Of a stretch of DNA of 64,000 nt, positions 1-10,393 are shown piece after piece (within the stretch, counting starts at the first letter, position 1; every line of letters begins with the position of its first letter). Below the pieces are notes generated by a model. That model ran no database searches, was not told where the DNA came from, and saw only the letters and a list, made by a program, of their open reading frames with translations. The position numbers and the translations under genes were made by a program. This DNA is from Glebionis coronaria (taxonomy: Eukaryota; Streptophyta; Magnoliopsida; Asterales; Asteraceae): positions 123,246,340 through 123,310,339 of the forward strand of contig CM046875.1 of NCBI GenBank assembly GCA_025667525.1, given 5' to 3'.

Positions 1-1044
1 TTTCCTAGGAAAGGTCGAATAAGAATTCGGTTGAGAATATAAGTCGGTGTGTCCACGACATTGCACCAAAACTTTTGAGGCAAATATTGCTCGTTTAACA
101 TTGTCCTACTCATCTCTTGGATGGTCCTATTCTTCCTTTCAACTACCCCATTTGATTGTGGAGTGCGAGGAGCCGAGAAGTTATGAGTAATACCATGAGC
201 TTCACTAAAGGCACTAAATTGCACTTCATTATCAAATTCCCTACCATGATCCGTCCTAATAGAGACAATTGGACATCCTAGTTGATTTTGAATTCTTCGA
301 CTAAATATTTCGAAATGATCGAAAGCTTCATTCTTAGATGCCAATAATCTAGTCCAAGTGAATCTAGAGTAGTCGTCAACTATAACTAGGGTATAAAGGT
401 TACCTCCATAACTCCGTATGGCGGAAGGTCCAAAGAGATCCATATGTAGGAGTTCTAAGCACCGAGAGGTTGAAACTAAGTTCTTGGCTTTGTGACTTGA
501 GTGAAATTGTTTTCCAACTTTGCAAGCATCACAAAAGTGACTATCAAATTTTCATCTTGGGGAGGTGTCTTACCAACTCCTTAGAGACTAAAGATTGAAT
601 TAGACGCATATTAGCGTGACCTAATCTCCTATGCCAAAGAGTAGAACAATCATCTATAGTCGCAAGACATATGTTGTCTTTTGACTTCTTATTGACCTTC
701 ATGACATATAGCCCATGCTTTCTAACACCTTTTCCAATGACCTTTCCATCTTTTACGATTTCACTGTCATTTTCCGAAAAGATGACCTTACACTTATTGT
801 CACAAATTTGACCTATGCTTAAAAGGTTAAACCCTAAATTATCTACGTGCTCAACATTTTCAATGGTTATGGAGTCAAGAGAAACCGTACCTTTGCCAAT
901 GATATTACCACGTAGACTACTAGCAAATGTGACGTTACCTCCATCATATGCTTTGTAGCGCGAGAACAAACTTCGATTACCCGTCATGTGTTTAGAACAA
1001 CCACTATCCTTAATCCACTCGTCGGGTTCCAAATCAATTCCCAA
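1..1044 (-). pseudogene. Copia pol fragment: protease, GAG-pre-integrase, integrase core (frameshifted)
   Basis: The part from 1044 to 544 starts near the protease: the catalytic motif DSGCSKHMTG gives the D-S-G active site about a dozen residues in. It ends with a GAG-pre-integrase segment (LWHRRLGHANM). A one-base insertion in an A run near 547-553 then shifts the frame. From 543 to 1 the integrase core reads on without stops and keeps the D, D, E triad (in HMDLFGP, TDHGREF and VVERKN). Protease would mature the polyprotein and integrase would insert the cDNA. The ORF lies one base out of frame with upstream gag, as if pol needed frameshifting, although decay could also explain that. RT and RNase H are outside the window. 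Confidence 0.88.
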
Positions 1045-1070
1045 GCATATCTAGGTAACAACACACACGA

Positions 1071-3110
1071 TCAAACATTTGGTCCCCAATATCTCATGGG
1101 TCCAAAATTGTTAGTTCCAAACATCGCTTGCATTTGGTTGGGATGCATGAATAGAGGAGGGGTTCCCCATGGGGAACAAAAGGGAGGAGGATAATAATTC
1201 ATATAACCATTTTGTTGTTCATTATTTCTCCTAGGTGTATTTGATCTTGGTTTAGAGTTGTGGTCATTCCTTCTAGGTGTTGGAGTTTTACTTCTAGGTC
1301 GTGAATTGTTTTGACTATCTCTTCTAGGTGTTGTCGTTCTACTTCTAGGCCTAGACTCATTCCGTACTCTTGGTGGAGTAGAATATGGTCTTGATAAACT
1401 TCTATTTCCCATTAGAGGTTTACTCAAAGGCTTAGAGAACTTATCAATGTCATTGTCGTCAAGTATGGGTAATTTGACCTTGTTAACAATAAGATGCTTA
1501 GGATGTTCACCTAAATTTGACTTTTCAGAAAGTTCAAGATTTTCAGCAAAAATTCTTTCTGGCCGCGGTTCCTTATCTAGGGCGGCAATTCCATAGTGAT
1601 AAGGAACCGCCCCATATAATCTGGGACCGCGTACAGCAGACAGTTTTTCTGAAAATCTGACTTGTTTAGATTCACTGGTTGATGCTTCATTTGAGTTAAA
1701 ACCTACACCAAGTCTTTCCTTATAATGAATTTGTTTGTTTAACATATCATCAAGAGCACTAGTACCTTTCATGAACTTTTCCAGTTTAATGGAGGTGCTC
1801 TTGAGATCTTCATTCTCTAATCTAAGTTTCTCACAACTTACGCAACCTACATCAGCTTCTTTATTTTTCTCAAGCTTGGATAATTTTTCCCTAAGTTTAT
1901 TGATCTCATTTTCAAGCTTAGTTTTGGCTGATTTTAAGGTTTTGTTCTTTTCTATGAATTTAAGGCTAAGTTTGTGTAAATTATCATATTGGCCTTCTAA
2001 TTCAATATCATCTAAGGTGGAGCTATCATTGCTATAATATTCGGTTTTGGAATGTACCTCTTTAGAAGTGTGATCCATAAGACATTTTTCCTCTTGGTGG
2101 TTGTCATCAACATCTTCACCGCTATCACTCCAAGAACCACTAACAAATGCTGTGTGATTCTTATCGCGTGAGGGCTTTGGACACTCACTAATGAAATGAT
2201 TTGGATCACCACATCTAAAGCAATTCCTATCACCTTTTTTGTTCTTGGCGAACCGATTCTTTGAGAATGTTTTCTTGTCATTGTTGGGTTGCCTCACGTG
2301 TTGACATCGTCTTTTGAAGAATCTCTTGAAATCTCTCACCGCCAATGCATACTCCTCGTCATCACTATCCGAGGAACTATCATGATCGCTTTGTGCCTTC
2401 TTGGCTTTGAGTGAAAGAGACTTCCTTTCACTCTTGGTTTTCACCAATTCCGAGTCCTTCAAAATTATCATCTCATGAACCTTCAAGTTGCCTATGAGTT
2501 CATCGAGTGATAAAGTTGAGAGATCTTTCGATTCTTCGATCGTCGTGACTTTTTCTCTCCACTTTGGATGTAAGGCCCTTAGAAACTTCCTAACATTGTT
2601 CTTGCTAGAGAAACCTTCATCAAGTGCTTTTAGACTAGTAATAATAGTGTTAAATCTAGCAAAAGCACTATCAATAGTTTCATCTTCTAAGATGACAAAT
2701 TGTTCATATTATTGGACAAGAAGATCGATTTTGCTTTCTTTGACTTGGCTATTACCTGTGTGGGTTACTAAAAGAGTGTTCCAGATATCTTTAGCGGTTT
2801 CACACATAAAAATCCTTTCATACTCTTTCTTAGGTAAAGCATTATATATCACCATTTTAGCCTCATTATTTTTCGAAAGTTTCTTTTTAGTATCGTCATT
2901 AGCTTTATCAAAAGTGACCAATTCCTTTGTTTTAGAAACTTTATTAAATTGATAAGGTAAAAAATCACCATTGGTAATAACATGCCAAAGATCTAAATCT
3001 TTTGATTTCACATAAGTCTCAAATCTATTTTTCCAATAAATAAAACTATCGGTTTCAAAAAGTGGTGGTCTTTGCATAGATTTCCCTTCTAGGTACTTGT
3101 TGGAATCCAT
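1071..3110 (-). pseudogene. Copia gag with CCHC zinc knuckle, one nonsense codon
   Basis: Nucleocapsid/capsid polyprotein. I take the start as the ATG at 3110 (MDSNKYLEGK), because element 2 has the equivalent MDS start; an upstream in-frame ATG at 3137 is less likely. The frame runs to the stop at 1071-1073, broken only by TAA at 2709-2711. Element 2 has Gln here, so CAA-to-TAA is the probable change. Features in order: gag capsid region, an Asp/Ser-rich stretch (SSSDSDDEE), a CX2CX4HX4C knuckle (CFRCGDPNHFISEC, about 2180-2220), a Lys/Glu-rich coiled-coil segment (about 1730-1990), then an Arg/Ser/Pro-rich tail with SRPRS-like repeats. A 13-bp perfect inverted repeat is embedded in the coding sequence at 1565-1610. 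Confidence 0.88.
1565..1610. other. GC-rich hairpin module inside gag (element 1 type)
   Basis: GCGGTTCCTTATC at 1565-1577 is the perfect reverse complement of GATAAGGAACCGC at 1598-1610, a 13-bp stem with a 20-nt loop. The arm sequence reappears in this element's LTR at 3929-3941. In the gag frame it is read through. Element 2 has a different-sequence hairpin at the same protein position. Confidence 0.85.
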
Positions 3111-3161
3111 AGATCGATTCAACTTTTTAAAATACAATATACTTTAAAAATACTTGAGCAA

Positions 3162-3176
3162 CCCGCTCTGATACCA
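3162..3176 (-). other. Primer-binding site, initiator-Met tRNA type
   Basis: On the minus strand TGGTATCAGAGCGGG follows the LTR end (…CTACA) after a 2-nt spacer. TGGTATCAGAGC is the standard complement to the 3' end of plant initiator-Met tRNA, used to prime copia minus-strand DNA. Confidence 0.93.
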
Positions 3177-3890
3177 ATTGTAGAAACTAGAAGGAGGTTG
3201 AATAGTTTCTTATATTTACTTGTTAATTAATGGTTTTCAAAAATCCTTTTTCTCAAAAACTTAGACTTAAGGAAATATGTGAAATGTTCTTATGCACAAT
3301 ATGAACAATGATAGTGTAACTAAACTAATACTAACTAATGTATATGCACAAAGAATAAAGAATGTAAAGAGTTAAGGGTAAAGAAAGATCAAACCAAACA
3401 CCAAGAATTTATAGTGGTTCGGCAACGAAGCTCACTCCTCGTTACTACTCCACTCCTCAAGTACTCCTTACTCGAGAGTTCACTACACAACAAGCTCCTT
3501 ATGGTGGAAAAAATCGTACACATTGCTTAACCAATTTCGGACTCTAAGCTAAAAGTCGAGCCCCAATCGTAGCTAGGACCAATCTACACAACTATACTTA
3601 GTACATACACAACTTACAAACAGACACAACTACTTGGATCTTCACAACTATGACACAACAACCAATGTATAAGATTTGATCTTCAAAGGATCTTTGGTGG
3701 TGGACTCAACACTTCACAAGGATAGTGTTCTTCTCTTTGTACTTGAAGAGGAAGGGATGGATGAGATAGATTCACTTCTAAACAAGTAGTAATCAATCAA
3801 ATGATCAAGGATTTGAGTGATTTAAGAAGTATGTTTGAATCTGGAAATTTATGTGCAAAAGAGGTGAAGAGAAAATCGGAGAAAGGTCCA

Positions 3891-3900
3891 CTATTTATAG
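3891..3900 (-). promoter_or_regulatory. LTR TATA box
   Basis: Minus-strand CTATAAATAG lies about 720 bp from the inner LTR end and directly downstream (in transcription sense) of the hairpin cluster. This is the likely start of the genomic RNA. Element 2 has TATAAAT at the corresponding place. Confidence 0.65.
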
Positions 3901-3928
3901 GACAAAGGACCAACGGCTATATCTGCCC

Positions 3929-4003
3929 GCGGTTCCTTATCTCAGCCGGCGGTACCTTATCGATAAGGAACCTGCCTAGGCACTAGGGAACCGCCGGAGT
4001 AGA
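3929..4003. other. GC-rich hairpin cluster upstream of LTR TATA (element 1 type)
   Basis: GCGGTTCCTTATC (3929-3941), then GTACCTTATC/GATAAGGAAC back to back (3952-3971, one mismatch, core CCTTATCGATAAGG perfectly palindromic), then GGGAACCGCCGG. These share arms with the hairpin at 1565-1610 in gag. The surroundings are AT-rich, so the module stands out by composition. Confidence 0.8.
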
Positions 4004-4299
4004 CTCCGCTCCCTTTTTGTCCTTTAGTGGTGGAGGTCTTATCTGATTATAAAATATCCTGAAAGAATATTCCAAATCAAAAAAGAATATGCCATTTTCA
4101 AATTTTCAAATATTTAATTTAATAAAACATTTTCTTAAAAAGAAAGTTTAATTAAAAACTTGTCACACTTAATAAAAGGTGAGTTTTATGAAAAGATTAA
4201 ATCACTTGATCACTTGATTAAGGTTAGTACTTGTTTATTCATACCTTAAATGAAAATGAAAAATACTTGAACTCAAGAATTCGTTTTTCGTTGTTTTCA

Positions 4300-4954
4300 T
4301 AAATGCTTCTTTTTACATATTGTCGTAATGAAAACTAAGCGAGACCGAAAAATGCAAGGAACGTTTTTAGGCATTATTGCATTAACAGTGGAGACTTGCA
4401 AGTTGTTTCGTGTCATATCGGACATCATTTTGTAGAAACGGGAGTAATATGAATCAATTGATTCCCCATCCTTTGAAGTAAACTTACCAAAGTTCCAAAA
4501 CAGGTTTGTTTTCACATCTTGCTTGTTGAGTGATTCACCTTGTTGCAATCTTTCAATAACCGCCAACATTACTTTAGCAGTACGGAATGCATCAACATGG
4601 AGTAAATGTCATTTCCAATTCCACTAAGAATTAAGTAGATTGATTCCTTCTCCGCATCAAACCAAGCACGGTTCTCAGGTGTGATGTCGGATCTCTTTCA
4701 TCACGTTCATATGCCGGTACTTCATCACTTGTGTATGTGGCTAGTACAGTAGGAACTTTGAACTTTGAAAACACATAGGGTCCATCAAATATACATTGTC
4801 TTAAAGCATCACCATTAGATTTTGTGTCAAGATAACGTAGAAAACGGGATTTCCATTGATCATATCGACCAGACACAAGCTTTGGTGGTCTCTCTTTGTT
4901 GCCCGCCACCATGATGTTGTTGTTTGTCACACGGTACTCTGGAGTATAATCCAT
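4300..4954 (-). pseudogene. Copia gag N-terminal part (element 3), frameshifted
   Basis: The start is taken at the ATG at 4954 (MDYTPEYRV). The first segment (4954 to about 4631) holds the N-terminal gag motif NGDALRQCIFDGPY, typical of a common plant copia polyprotein. The second segment (4569 to 4300) continues with IERLQQGESLNKQDVKTNL and ESIDSYYSRFYKMMSDM, the capsid region of the same family. Between them, around 4560-4690, at least two indels shift the frame. The gene stops where element 1 begins. No zinc knuckle remains. I see no intact product. Confidence 0.8.
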
Positions 4955-5104
4955 CTCAATAATCTCTGAAATGATGAACTGGATACGGATCTTAAGTACA
5001 TATGGTGTGATTAGGTTGTGGTTTAAATTGCGATTTTTCGTCAGTCCGACAATAAATTCTCTAGTCCGATATAACGGTAGACCGAAAATTTTTGTAATTG
5101 CCAA

Positions 5105-5840
5105 ATTTTAAAATCGAGTTAGAAATAGCCAAAAACTAGTGTGGAAAAAATTTGAATTTACTTGACCTAAAAATTTTAACTCTTTTTTTTTGAAACGTTA
5201 TTCCGAAACTAGTCTAGATACTGGCTAAGTCAAAAAATGACTCGAACAAAAATCTCGCAAAAAATAATATCGAAATAATCTGTTGATAAGATCTCGCAAT
5301 AACGAGATTTAGGAATAATGGGATCTCGTAATATTCAAAGATTCCGCAATATCCAAGATTCCGGAATATTCAGATTTCGCAATAACCAAATTTCTCAATA
5401 GCCAGATTTCGCAATAACCAAATTTCGCAATAACCAGTTTTCGCAATAACTGGATTTCGTAATAGCCAGATTTCGCAATAGCCATATTTTGCAATAACAA
5501 AGATTCCGCAATATCCCTAAACCCTTTTGTGAAATGCAAGATTCCGCAATAATTCCTAAACCCTTTTGCGAAATGCAATATTCCGCAATAATTCCTAGAA
5601 AATAGGATCTCGGATGAAAAATAGAGTTTTTCGAGTTTTATTGCCAAAATAAGCCAAATGACCAAATTTTTTCGTTTTTCACCAAAAAAACTATCCCAAA
5701 TACCTACCACAACTATGTAGGAGATTTCTATGAGGATTTAGTGCACGAAAAACACAAAAAAATTTGAGACGTGAGGTTGATGATGTATAAAACACACGAC
5801 TACAAAACAATATCCAAAACCAATCACAAATCTACCCCGT
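5105..5840 (-). other. Leader of copia element 3
   Basis: Untranslated stretch between PBS and gag. Apart from the minisatellite at 5283-5600 it is AT-rich without recognisable genes. The open frame on its minus strand (5710-5309) is a by-product of the repeat, with residues such as IAKSGYYEIQLLRK recurring. Confidence 0.6.
5283..5600 (-). repeat. Minisatellite, unit about 17-18 bp
   Basis: Degenerate tandem units around the core TTTCGCAATAACCA / TTCCGCAATATCC run through the leader, about 15 in all. The last ones (about 5510-5600) are spaced by a longer unit containing CCTAAACCCTTTTG. The A-A-T-A and C-G-C positions are best kept. Confidence 0.8.
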
Positions 5841-5854
5841 GGCGATTGATACCA
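5841..5854 (-). other. Degenerate primer-binding site of element 3
   Basis: Minus-strand TGGTATCAATCGCC lies 2 nt from the LTR end at 5857. The first eight bases match the initiator-Met type site used by copia elements; the rest differs. Confidence 0.65.
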
Positions 5855-5856
5855 AA

Positions 5857-6186
5857 TGTTGTCCCATATTTTGTGATGATTATACACGAATTATAGAAGA
5901 AAAATAGATGAAAGTATATGAATTCTAGAGAGAGAAAGTAGAGAGAGAAAAGAGAGAGAATGGTTAGAAACTTGATGATATTAGATTGAGAGAGAAAAAT
6001 GAAATGGTAACCAACACCCTCCTAACATGCTAGGAGGGTAGTATTTATAGCCAAGCCTACATGTGGCTTATGTGCTATATGATAATAGGTCGGGCTTGAA
6101 TCCATTAACTAAATAACCTTAAACATAAACTATTAGATATTTTATCAAGCCCGTGATTCCCGACTATTCTACTGTCTATTACAACG
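5857..6186 (-). repeat. 5' LTR of copia element 3
   Basis: Plus-strand TGTTGTCCCATA begins right after the PBS; the other end is placed at ACAACG (6181-6186), which fits a decayed TGTTGT/ACAACA terminal inverted repeat. About 330 bp. It contains an AGAGAGA tract (5925-5995) and a sequence TATTTATAG near 6049-6057 that could hold the TATA box on the minus strand. The outer end is tentative. Confidence 0.6.
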
Positions 6187-6289
6187 TTATAAGAATAATA
6201 CATAATAATCCTATGACCGAACATTCTTGCTTTACTCAATATTTTGAGGCTAACACAATGCCTAAACCAAACAAAATAGTTCGGGTTTT

Positions 6290-7165
6290 AGGTCATTGCT
6301 TAAGAAGCATCATATTACTGGTCCTAATTTCAGTGAGTGGTTTCGTGCATTCAAACTTGTAGTTCGAGTGGAGAAACTACATAATGTGTTTGACACTAAT
6401 ATGACACCTTATCCTAGGGTTGTTGCTTCCATTGAAGAGTTAGCATATTAGAATGCTCCTTATGATTGTCTTAATGAAGTTGCTTGTTTGATGCTTGGAA
6501 TTGTGTCTCCAATAATTTATCAGCAATTTAAAAATAAAAGTCCTAAGGACATGATTACTGAGCTCCTAAGTATGTATGGAAAACCTGCTGGTGTAGAACT
6601 AGAAGAGTTAGTACACACTTTCCATTCATGTAAACAAGACGAGGGTCAATCCGTTAGCACTTATTTCTATTGATAAGGCTATTTGGATTGTTTGACAACT
6701 CTCAACTATGTTCTTCTAGAAGTTGTCTTTGTCAACTTGATTCTCAGTTCACTTTCAAGTGATTTTTAGAGCTTTGTGCAAAATTATGATATGCAAACCA
6801 TGGGGATGACAATTAGTGAAGTTCATTTCTTGCTTATTGAATTTGAGAAATGCATTAAGAAGAAAAAGAAGCCAAGTGTTGCATCTTATACACCACAAGT
6901 AATGGTGATTCAATGTCATAGGATCCAGAAGTACAAACTCCAAAGTGGTAAGGCTAAAGGCAAAGTTAAGGGTAAGGGTCCTAAAAAATCTTATTATCTT
7001 ACACATAAAAAGCCTCAACCTTATAAGAAGGAGCATCCGATAAAAGATTTTACATGTCACCATTGCAAGGAGGTTAGACATTAGAAGAGGAATTGTCCTA
7101 TTTATCTAGCCGAGTTGATGAAAAAGAAAAAGCAATCTCGAGCGTCAACTTGTTGATATTCAAAA
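6290..7165 (+). pseudogene. Copia gag relic with broken zinc knuckle
   Basis: A third copia family. The N-terminal capsid motif (GPNFSEWFRAFKLVVRVEKL) is readable from about 6315, followed by a helical gag segment (6488-6673), a basic KGKVKGKGPKK stretch, and a zinc knuckle near 7050-7095 (CHHC…H…C). The knuckle is interrupted by a TAG where related proteins have Trp (TGG-to-TAG). At least three more stops or shifts break the frame (about 6450, 6674, 6770). No LTR or PBS can be assigned. The rest of this element was presumably lost when neighbours inserted. Confidence 0.75.
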
Positions 7166-7533
7166 TCATCCTTAAAAAGTAATGTAGAGAATGAACTCTC
7201 ATCAAAGGAGATTGTAAATGCAAATATCACACTAAAACGATATTTACGTTTTAATCATGCTTAACGTTTTGTTAATGACAAAACATCAAACATATTTTAT
7301 GTTAGAAATTATAAGCATCACACAAGTTTCTTCAAACTTATATAAAAATGTTTTCTATAAAAATGTGTATTGTAAAATATCATAAAAAATATAAAACATA
7401 AAAATGATATATGTTGACTTAACAAAGTCAATATTTGACTTACAATGTCAGATTTTTAAGTCAAACCAAGTAGATTTTAATGATTGCCTGAAGACTTGGC
7501 CAAACATTTATGAGGCAATAAAAGTCAGCTCAG

Positions 7534-7590
7534 CCGGACCCCGAAGGACCCAAAGGTAAAGGGTCCGACGGGTTCCGCGGGGTCTGACAG
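7534..7590. other. GC-rich hairpin module 1 of element 2 (LTR, upstream of TATA)
   Basis: GGACCC (7546-7551) pairs with GGGTCC (7561-7566) across a 9-nt loop, flanked by CCGGACCCC and CGGGTTCCGCGGGGTC. It is the first of six related modules in this element and lies within 10 bp of the TATA box. Confidence 0.8.
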
Positions 7591-7596
7591 TTTGCC

Positions 7597-7603
7597 TATA
7601 AAT
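7597..7603 (+). promoter_or_regulatory. LTR TATA box
   Basis: TATAAAT directly after the hairpin module, in a short AT-rich gap. Transcription would start about 30 bp downstream. The arrangement matches element 1. Confidence 0.65.
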
Positions 7604-8248
7604 TGAGCCTTTGGCCAAGCCTCATACCCACCCCTTTCTATCATCTCTTCTCTCTAAACTCAGTAATACTATCTCTCTAATCTATATTTTTCATTCTCTT
7701 CTTGCTTGTGATTAGATCATAGTTCATCTAAAAGATCGATCACGAGAAAACCTCAAGTCTAAGCCTTGATCCTTCAAAGCTTCACATTGCGTGAGAGTGT
7801 TAAGCGTTACCTACACTATCACCATTGTTGTACCCATTCATCTATCAACTTGTATAAGTGTGGTTAGTCTCATAACCATCAATTGTAAGAAGTATAAGGC
7901 GTTGTTGTTGTGCCTTTAGATCAAGACATCTTAAACTTCGGTGTTGTTTAAGATTGTAAGTTTGTAAAGTAAAGGTTTCTCTGCTGGTGTAAAGGAGATT
8001 CGTTTGTTAGTGAAGTAGAACTCTTGAGTGGATACTCGAGGAGTGGACATAGGGGCAAGATAAGTGATATCTTGCTAGGCCGAACCACTATAAATAGTCG
8101 TGCATTGTGGTTTGTTTACTTATTACTACAAGTCATTTACTTTGCTTATCAACAAGTCGTCTATATCTTTTATCACTCACGAAAAGTTTATAAAGATAAT
8201 TAAAACTAATTTGTAAAACTATTCAACCCCCTTCTAGTTTTCTACAAT

Positions 8249-8261
8249 TGGCATCAAGAGC
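8249..8261 (+). other. Decayed primer-binding site
   Basis: TGGCATCAAGAGC follows the LTR end after AT. It is the initiator-Met site TGGTATCAGAGC with a T-to-C change and one extra A. Confidence 0.8.
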
Positions 8262-8313
8262 GACGTACTCAAGATCTTTAAAGCATATTTTACTTTAAAA
8301 CTTGAATCGATCC

Positions 8314-8711
8314 ATGGATTCTGAAAATTACAAAGAAGGGCAATCTATGCAAATACCACCACTCTTTGAAACGATGGTTTTATTTATTGGAAACATAGTT
8401 TTGAAACTTACGTGAAGTCTAAAGATATAGATCTTTGGTATATAATCATTGAAGGTGATTATACACTAACAGTGAAAATTATTACCACAAATCAATTTGA
8501 GTCGGTTCCCCGTGATAAACAAACCGAGGATCAAAAGAAAATGTTGGCTAAAAATAACAAAGCCAAAATGATGCTTTATAATGCTATACCTAAAAAGGAG
8601 TATGAAAGAATCTTTATGTACCAAACCGCCACAGTAATTTTGCATTAACTCACAGTCACACATCAGGGAAACTCACAAGTCAAGGATAATAAAATTGACT
8701 TACTTGTTCAA
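8314..8711 (+). pseudogene. Copia gag, N-terminal part (element 2)
   Basis: Starts with ATG at 8314 (MDSENYKEGQSM), matching gag of element 1. One base is missing near 8372, after LFET, so the frame shifts; the remainder is readable as VKSKDIDLWYIIIEGDY and KEYERIFMYQTA. It ends at LLVQ where the solo LTR inserted, and gag resumes at 11920. Confidence 0.85.
8707..8711. repeat. Target-site duplication of the solo LTR (left copy)
   Basis: TTCAA; the right copy is at 11915-11919. Removing the insertion plus one copy restores continuous gag sequence as in element 1. Confidence 0.88.
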
Positions 8712-8789
8712 TAATAAAGAGATTTTGTTATCCTTTTTATTTTTACTTTTTCGTTCCTCGACTCGACTCGAATTGATTTCCGGTTTAAC

Positions 8790-9330
8790 GTAAGATTATA
8801 TTTGTTTTTGGTGACAAGTATTTTTTTTTTTTGATTTTTAAAATAAATCTAATTTAAACTAATTTTAATAAACAAACTATTTTAAAATAAATCTAATTTA
8901 AATCTAATTAATTTAAACTAAAAAGAACTTTTAAATGAAATTTTATAAAAACTATTTTAAGACCAAACTAAATCGAAAATTAATTTAAAATTCCTAAAGT
9001 AAATAAAATTAAAGTATTTTCTAATCTTTTTATTTTTGTAAAACTAAAATTTTAACGTAAAATAAAACTATTTAATTTAAAAGTAATTTTAAAGCTAATT
9101 TAAAGTAAAACTATTTTAAATAAAGTAAATAAAATGAAAACAAATTAAAAGTTATAAAAGTAAATAAAAATATTTTGAAAATAAAAGTAAATTAAATCTA
9201 CTTTAAAGTTTAGAGAAAGTAAATAAAATATTATTTTTGTCTTTTTTTTTATTTTTACAAAAACTGAATTAATTTGAAAACTATTAATTAAACTTTAAAC
9301 TAAATAAAATTAAAACTTGTATTAAACATA
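8790..9330. repeat. AT-rich low-complexity tail of the solo LTR
   Basis: Built from AAATAAA, TTTAAA and TAATTT words with almost no G or C. It is the counterpart of 23880-24760 in element A's LTR. No genes. Confidence 0.75.
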
Positions 9331-9398
9331 AATAAGTAACTGGCCTAAATCAATTAACCTATATTAATAAATGCGAAGGAAATCAAACACAAGAAAGG

Positions 9399-9469
9399 AT
9401 CCTAGATGAGATGGTTGGAGCGTTTGGCTGTGATACGAGGGGTCACGGGTTCAAACCCTGACGTGACCA
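9399..9469 (+). other. tRNA-derived sequence in the solo LTR (antisense to the LTR)
   Basis: The B-box-like GGTTCAAACC (9448-9457) sits in a short T-stem (CGGG/CCTG), and an A-box-like TAGATGAGATGG plus a D-arm-like GATGGTTGGAGC lie upstream at tRNA spacing. Anticodon and acceptor stems do not pair, so it is not a working tRNA gene. It resembles the sequence at 23678-23750 in layout and in the GATGGTT…GCGTTTG segment. It could be the head of an old SINE. Confidence 0.65.
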
Positions 9470-9559
9470 AATTTTTGCTATTATTTTATTTATATTCTTT
9501 TTTTGTTGGAATTTTTGGGGCATCAGACAGAAAGTCTGAATTTGGTTACAGTAACCAAA

Positions 9560-10165
9560 AAATTAATACCAAATAAGCCTAAAGCTAAAAACAGACAGGC
9601 AAATAGCAAATAATCAGATTGAAAAATATTTATAACATTAAATAAGCTAATAAGACTTAATATAAAATAAACACAAAAGCTGAAAATCAAATAAGCAAAT
9701 AGAGTCTAAAAATAAATAAGCAAACCTAATAATATACTTAAACTAAATAAGCAGATAAGAATAAGTTGCAGCACTACTCCAAAAACTAATAAGCATGAAA
9801 GATTAGACGATAATGAGCAGATCTAAATAAGCTAGAATAATAAAAAAAACTAAATAAGCATAATAAGATAATACGTAAACCAAACAAATCTGAACATCAG
9901 GAAGGTAAAAGCAAATAAGCATATAAAAAGTAACCTAACCCTAAGCAGATAATAAGCAACCCCAACAAATCCTAAAAGCAGAATTTAGACTAAAATATAA
10001 GCAGTAAGCAGATTATCGAGAAGAGCAAATTATATAAGCAAATAAGCAAAACAACAATTAAACTAAGCAAATAAAAATAATTAAGCTGAAAAATCAAATA
10101 GCAATAGACAACTAGTCTATAATAACTAAATAAGCTAAATACCTTAATAAACAAATAAATCTTAA
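9560..10165 (-). repeat. GCTTATT-rich block of the solo LTR
   Basis: AAATAAGC (GCTTATTT in LTR sense) recurs roughly twenty times at irregular spacing. The same word is enriched in the LTRs at 36590-37170 and, less so, 23815-23875. Confidence 0.65.
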
Positions 10166-10385
10166 TACTACTTAATGACAAAAAGCAAACAGTGACAAAC
10201 CGAAGCTCAAGCAGATTCAAACCAACTTAAATCCAAATAATTACTAAAACAAAAGCAGATTAATAACTATAACAGATCTAAACTATAGCATACGAATAGA
10301 AAAAAAAACTAGAAACTCAAGAAAAACAAAGAAGATCAAACCCGGTGACGAAACCGTTGAGAAGAAGGGTGAAGCGCTGAGCCCC

Positions 10386-10393
10386 CTTTTATA
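10386..10393 (-). promoter_or_regulatory. TATA box of the solo LTR
   Basis: Minus-strand TATAAAAG, followed by GGGGGCTC, about 1.5 kb from the LTR start. It fits the promoter position in the other long LTRs (1.1-1.35 kb). Confidence 0.55.

Larger units (their letters stand above)
1..4299 (-). mobile_element. Ty1/copia retrotransposon, element 1 (Sirevirus-like), 5' part
   Basis: Read on the minus strand the order is LTR (4299-3179), PBS, gag, protease, GAG-pre-integrase and integrase, running off the left edge before reverse transcriptase. Integrase before RT is the copia order. The large gag with CCHC knuckle and coiled-coil stretch, and the initiator-Met PBS, suggest the Sirevirus lineage; that lineage call is an inference. 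The LTR end at 4299 abuts the gag of another copia element, so element 1 inserted there. The matching TSD (TAAAT at 4300-4304 if the end is right) would lie off the left edge. Confidence 0.9.
3179..4299 (-). repeat. 5' LTR of copia element 1
   Basis: The inner end is fixed by the PBS: TG at 3179-3180 on the plus strand is the CA end of the LTR. The outer end is inferred as CA at 4298-4299, because copia gag homology of element 3 stops immediately to the right. Length would be about 1.1 kb. It holds a TATA box at 3891-3900 and a GC-rich hairpin cluster just upstream of it. The partner LTR is outside the window, so the outer end is not confirmed. Confidence 0.8.
4300..6186 (-). mobile_element. 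Copia element 3, decayed and truncated (LTR, leader, gag)
   Basis: On the minus strand: short LTR (6186-5857), degenerate PBS, an approximately 900-bp leader with a minisatellite, and gag (4954-4300). It was cut by insertion of element 1; the rest lies left of the window or is lost. The gag belongs to a copia family different from elements 1 and 2. Confidence 0.75.
7300..8246 (+). repeat. 5' LTR of copia element 2
   Basis: The right end is exact: TTTCTACA before a 2-nt spacer and the PBS, the same end as element 1. The left end is not resolved. TG at 7300 and TG at 7214 (which follows a purine run GGAGAT) are both possible, and the 3' LTR fragment is too short to decide. It contains a hairpin module (7534-7590) and TATAAAT (7597-7603). 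A pyrimidine-rich stretch follows the presumed start of transcription. Confidence 0.7.

Noticed and set aside
5283..5600. CRISPR array
   Set aside because: The units are contiguous and degenerate with no spacers; the setting is a plant retrotransposon leader.
9399..9469. Functional tRNA gene
   Set aside because: A- and B-box-like parts are present but anticodon and acceptor stems do not pair and no CCA-compatible end is seen.
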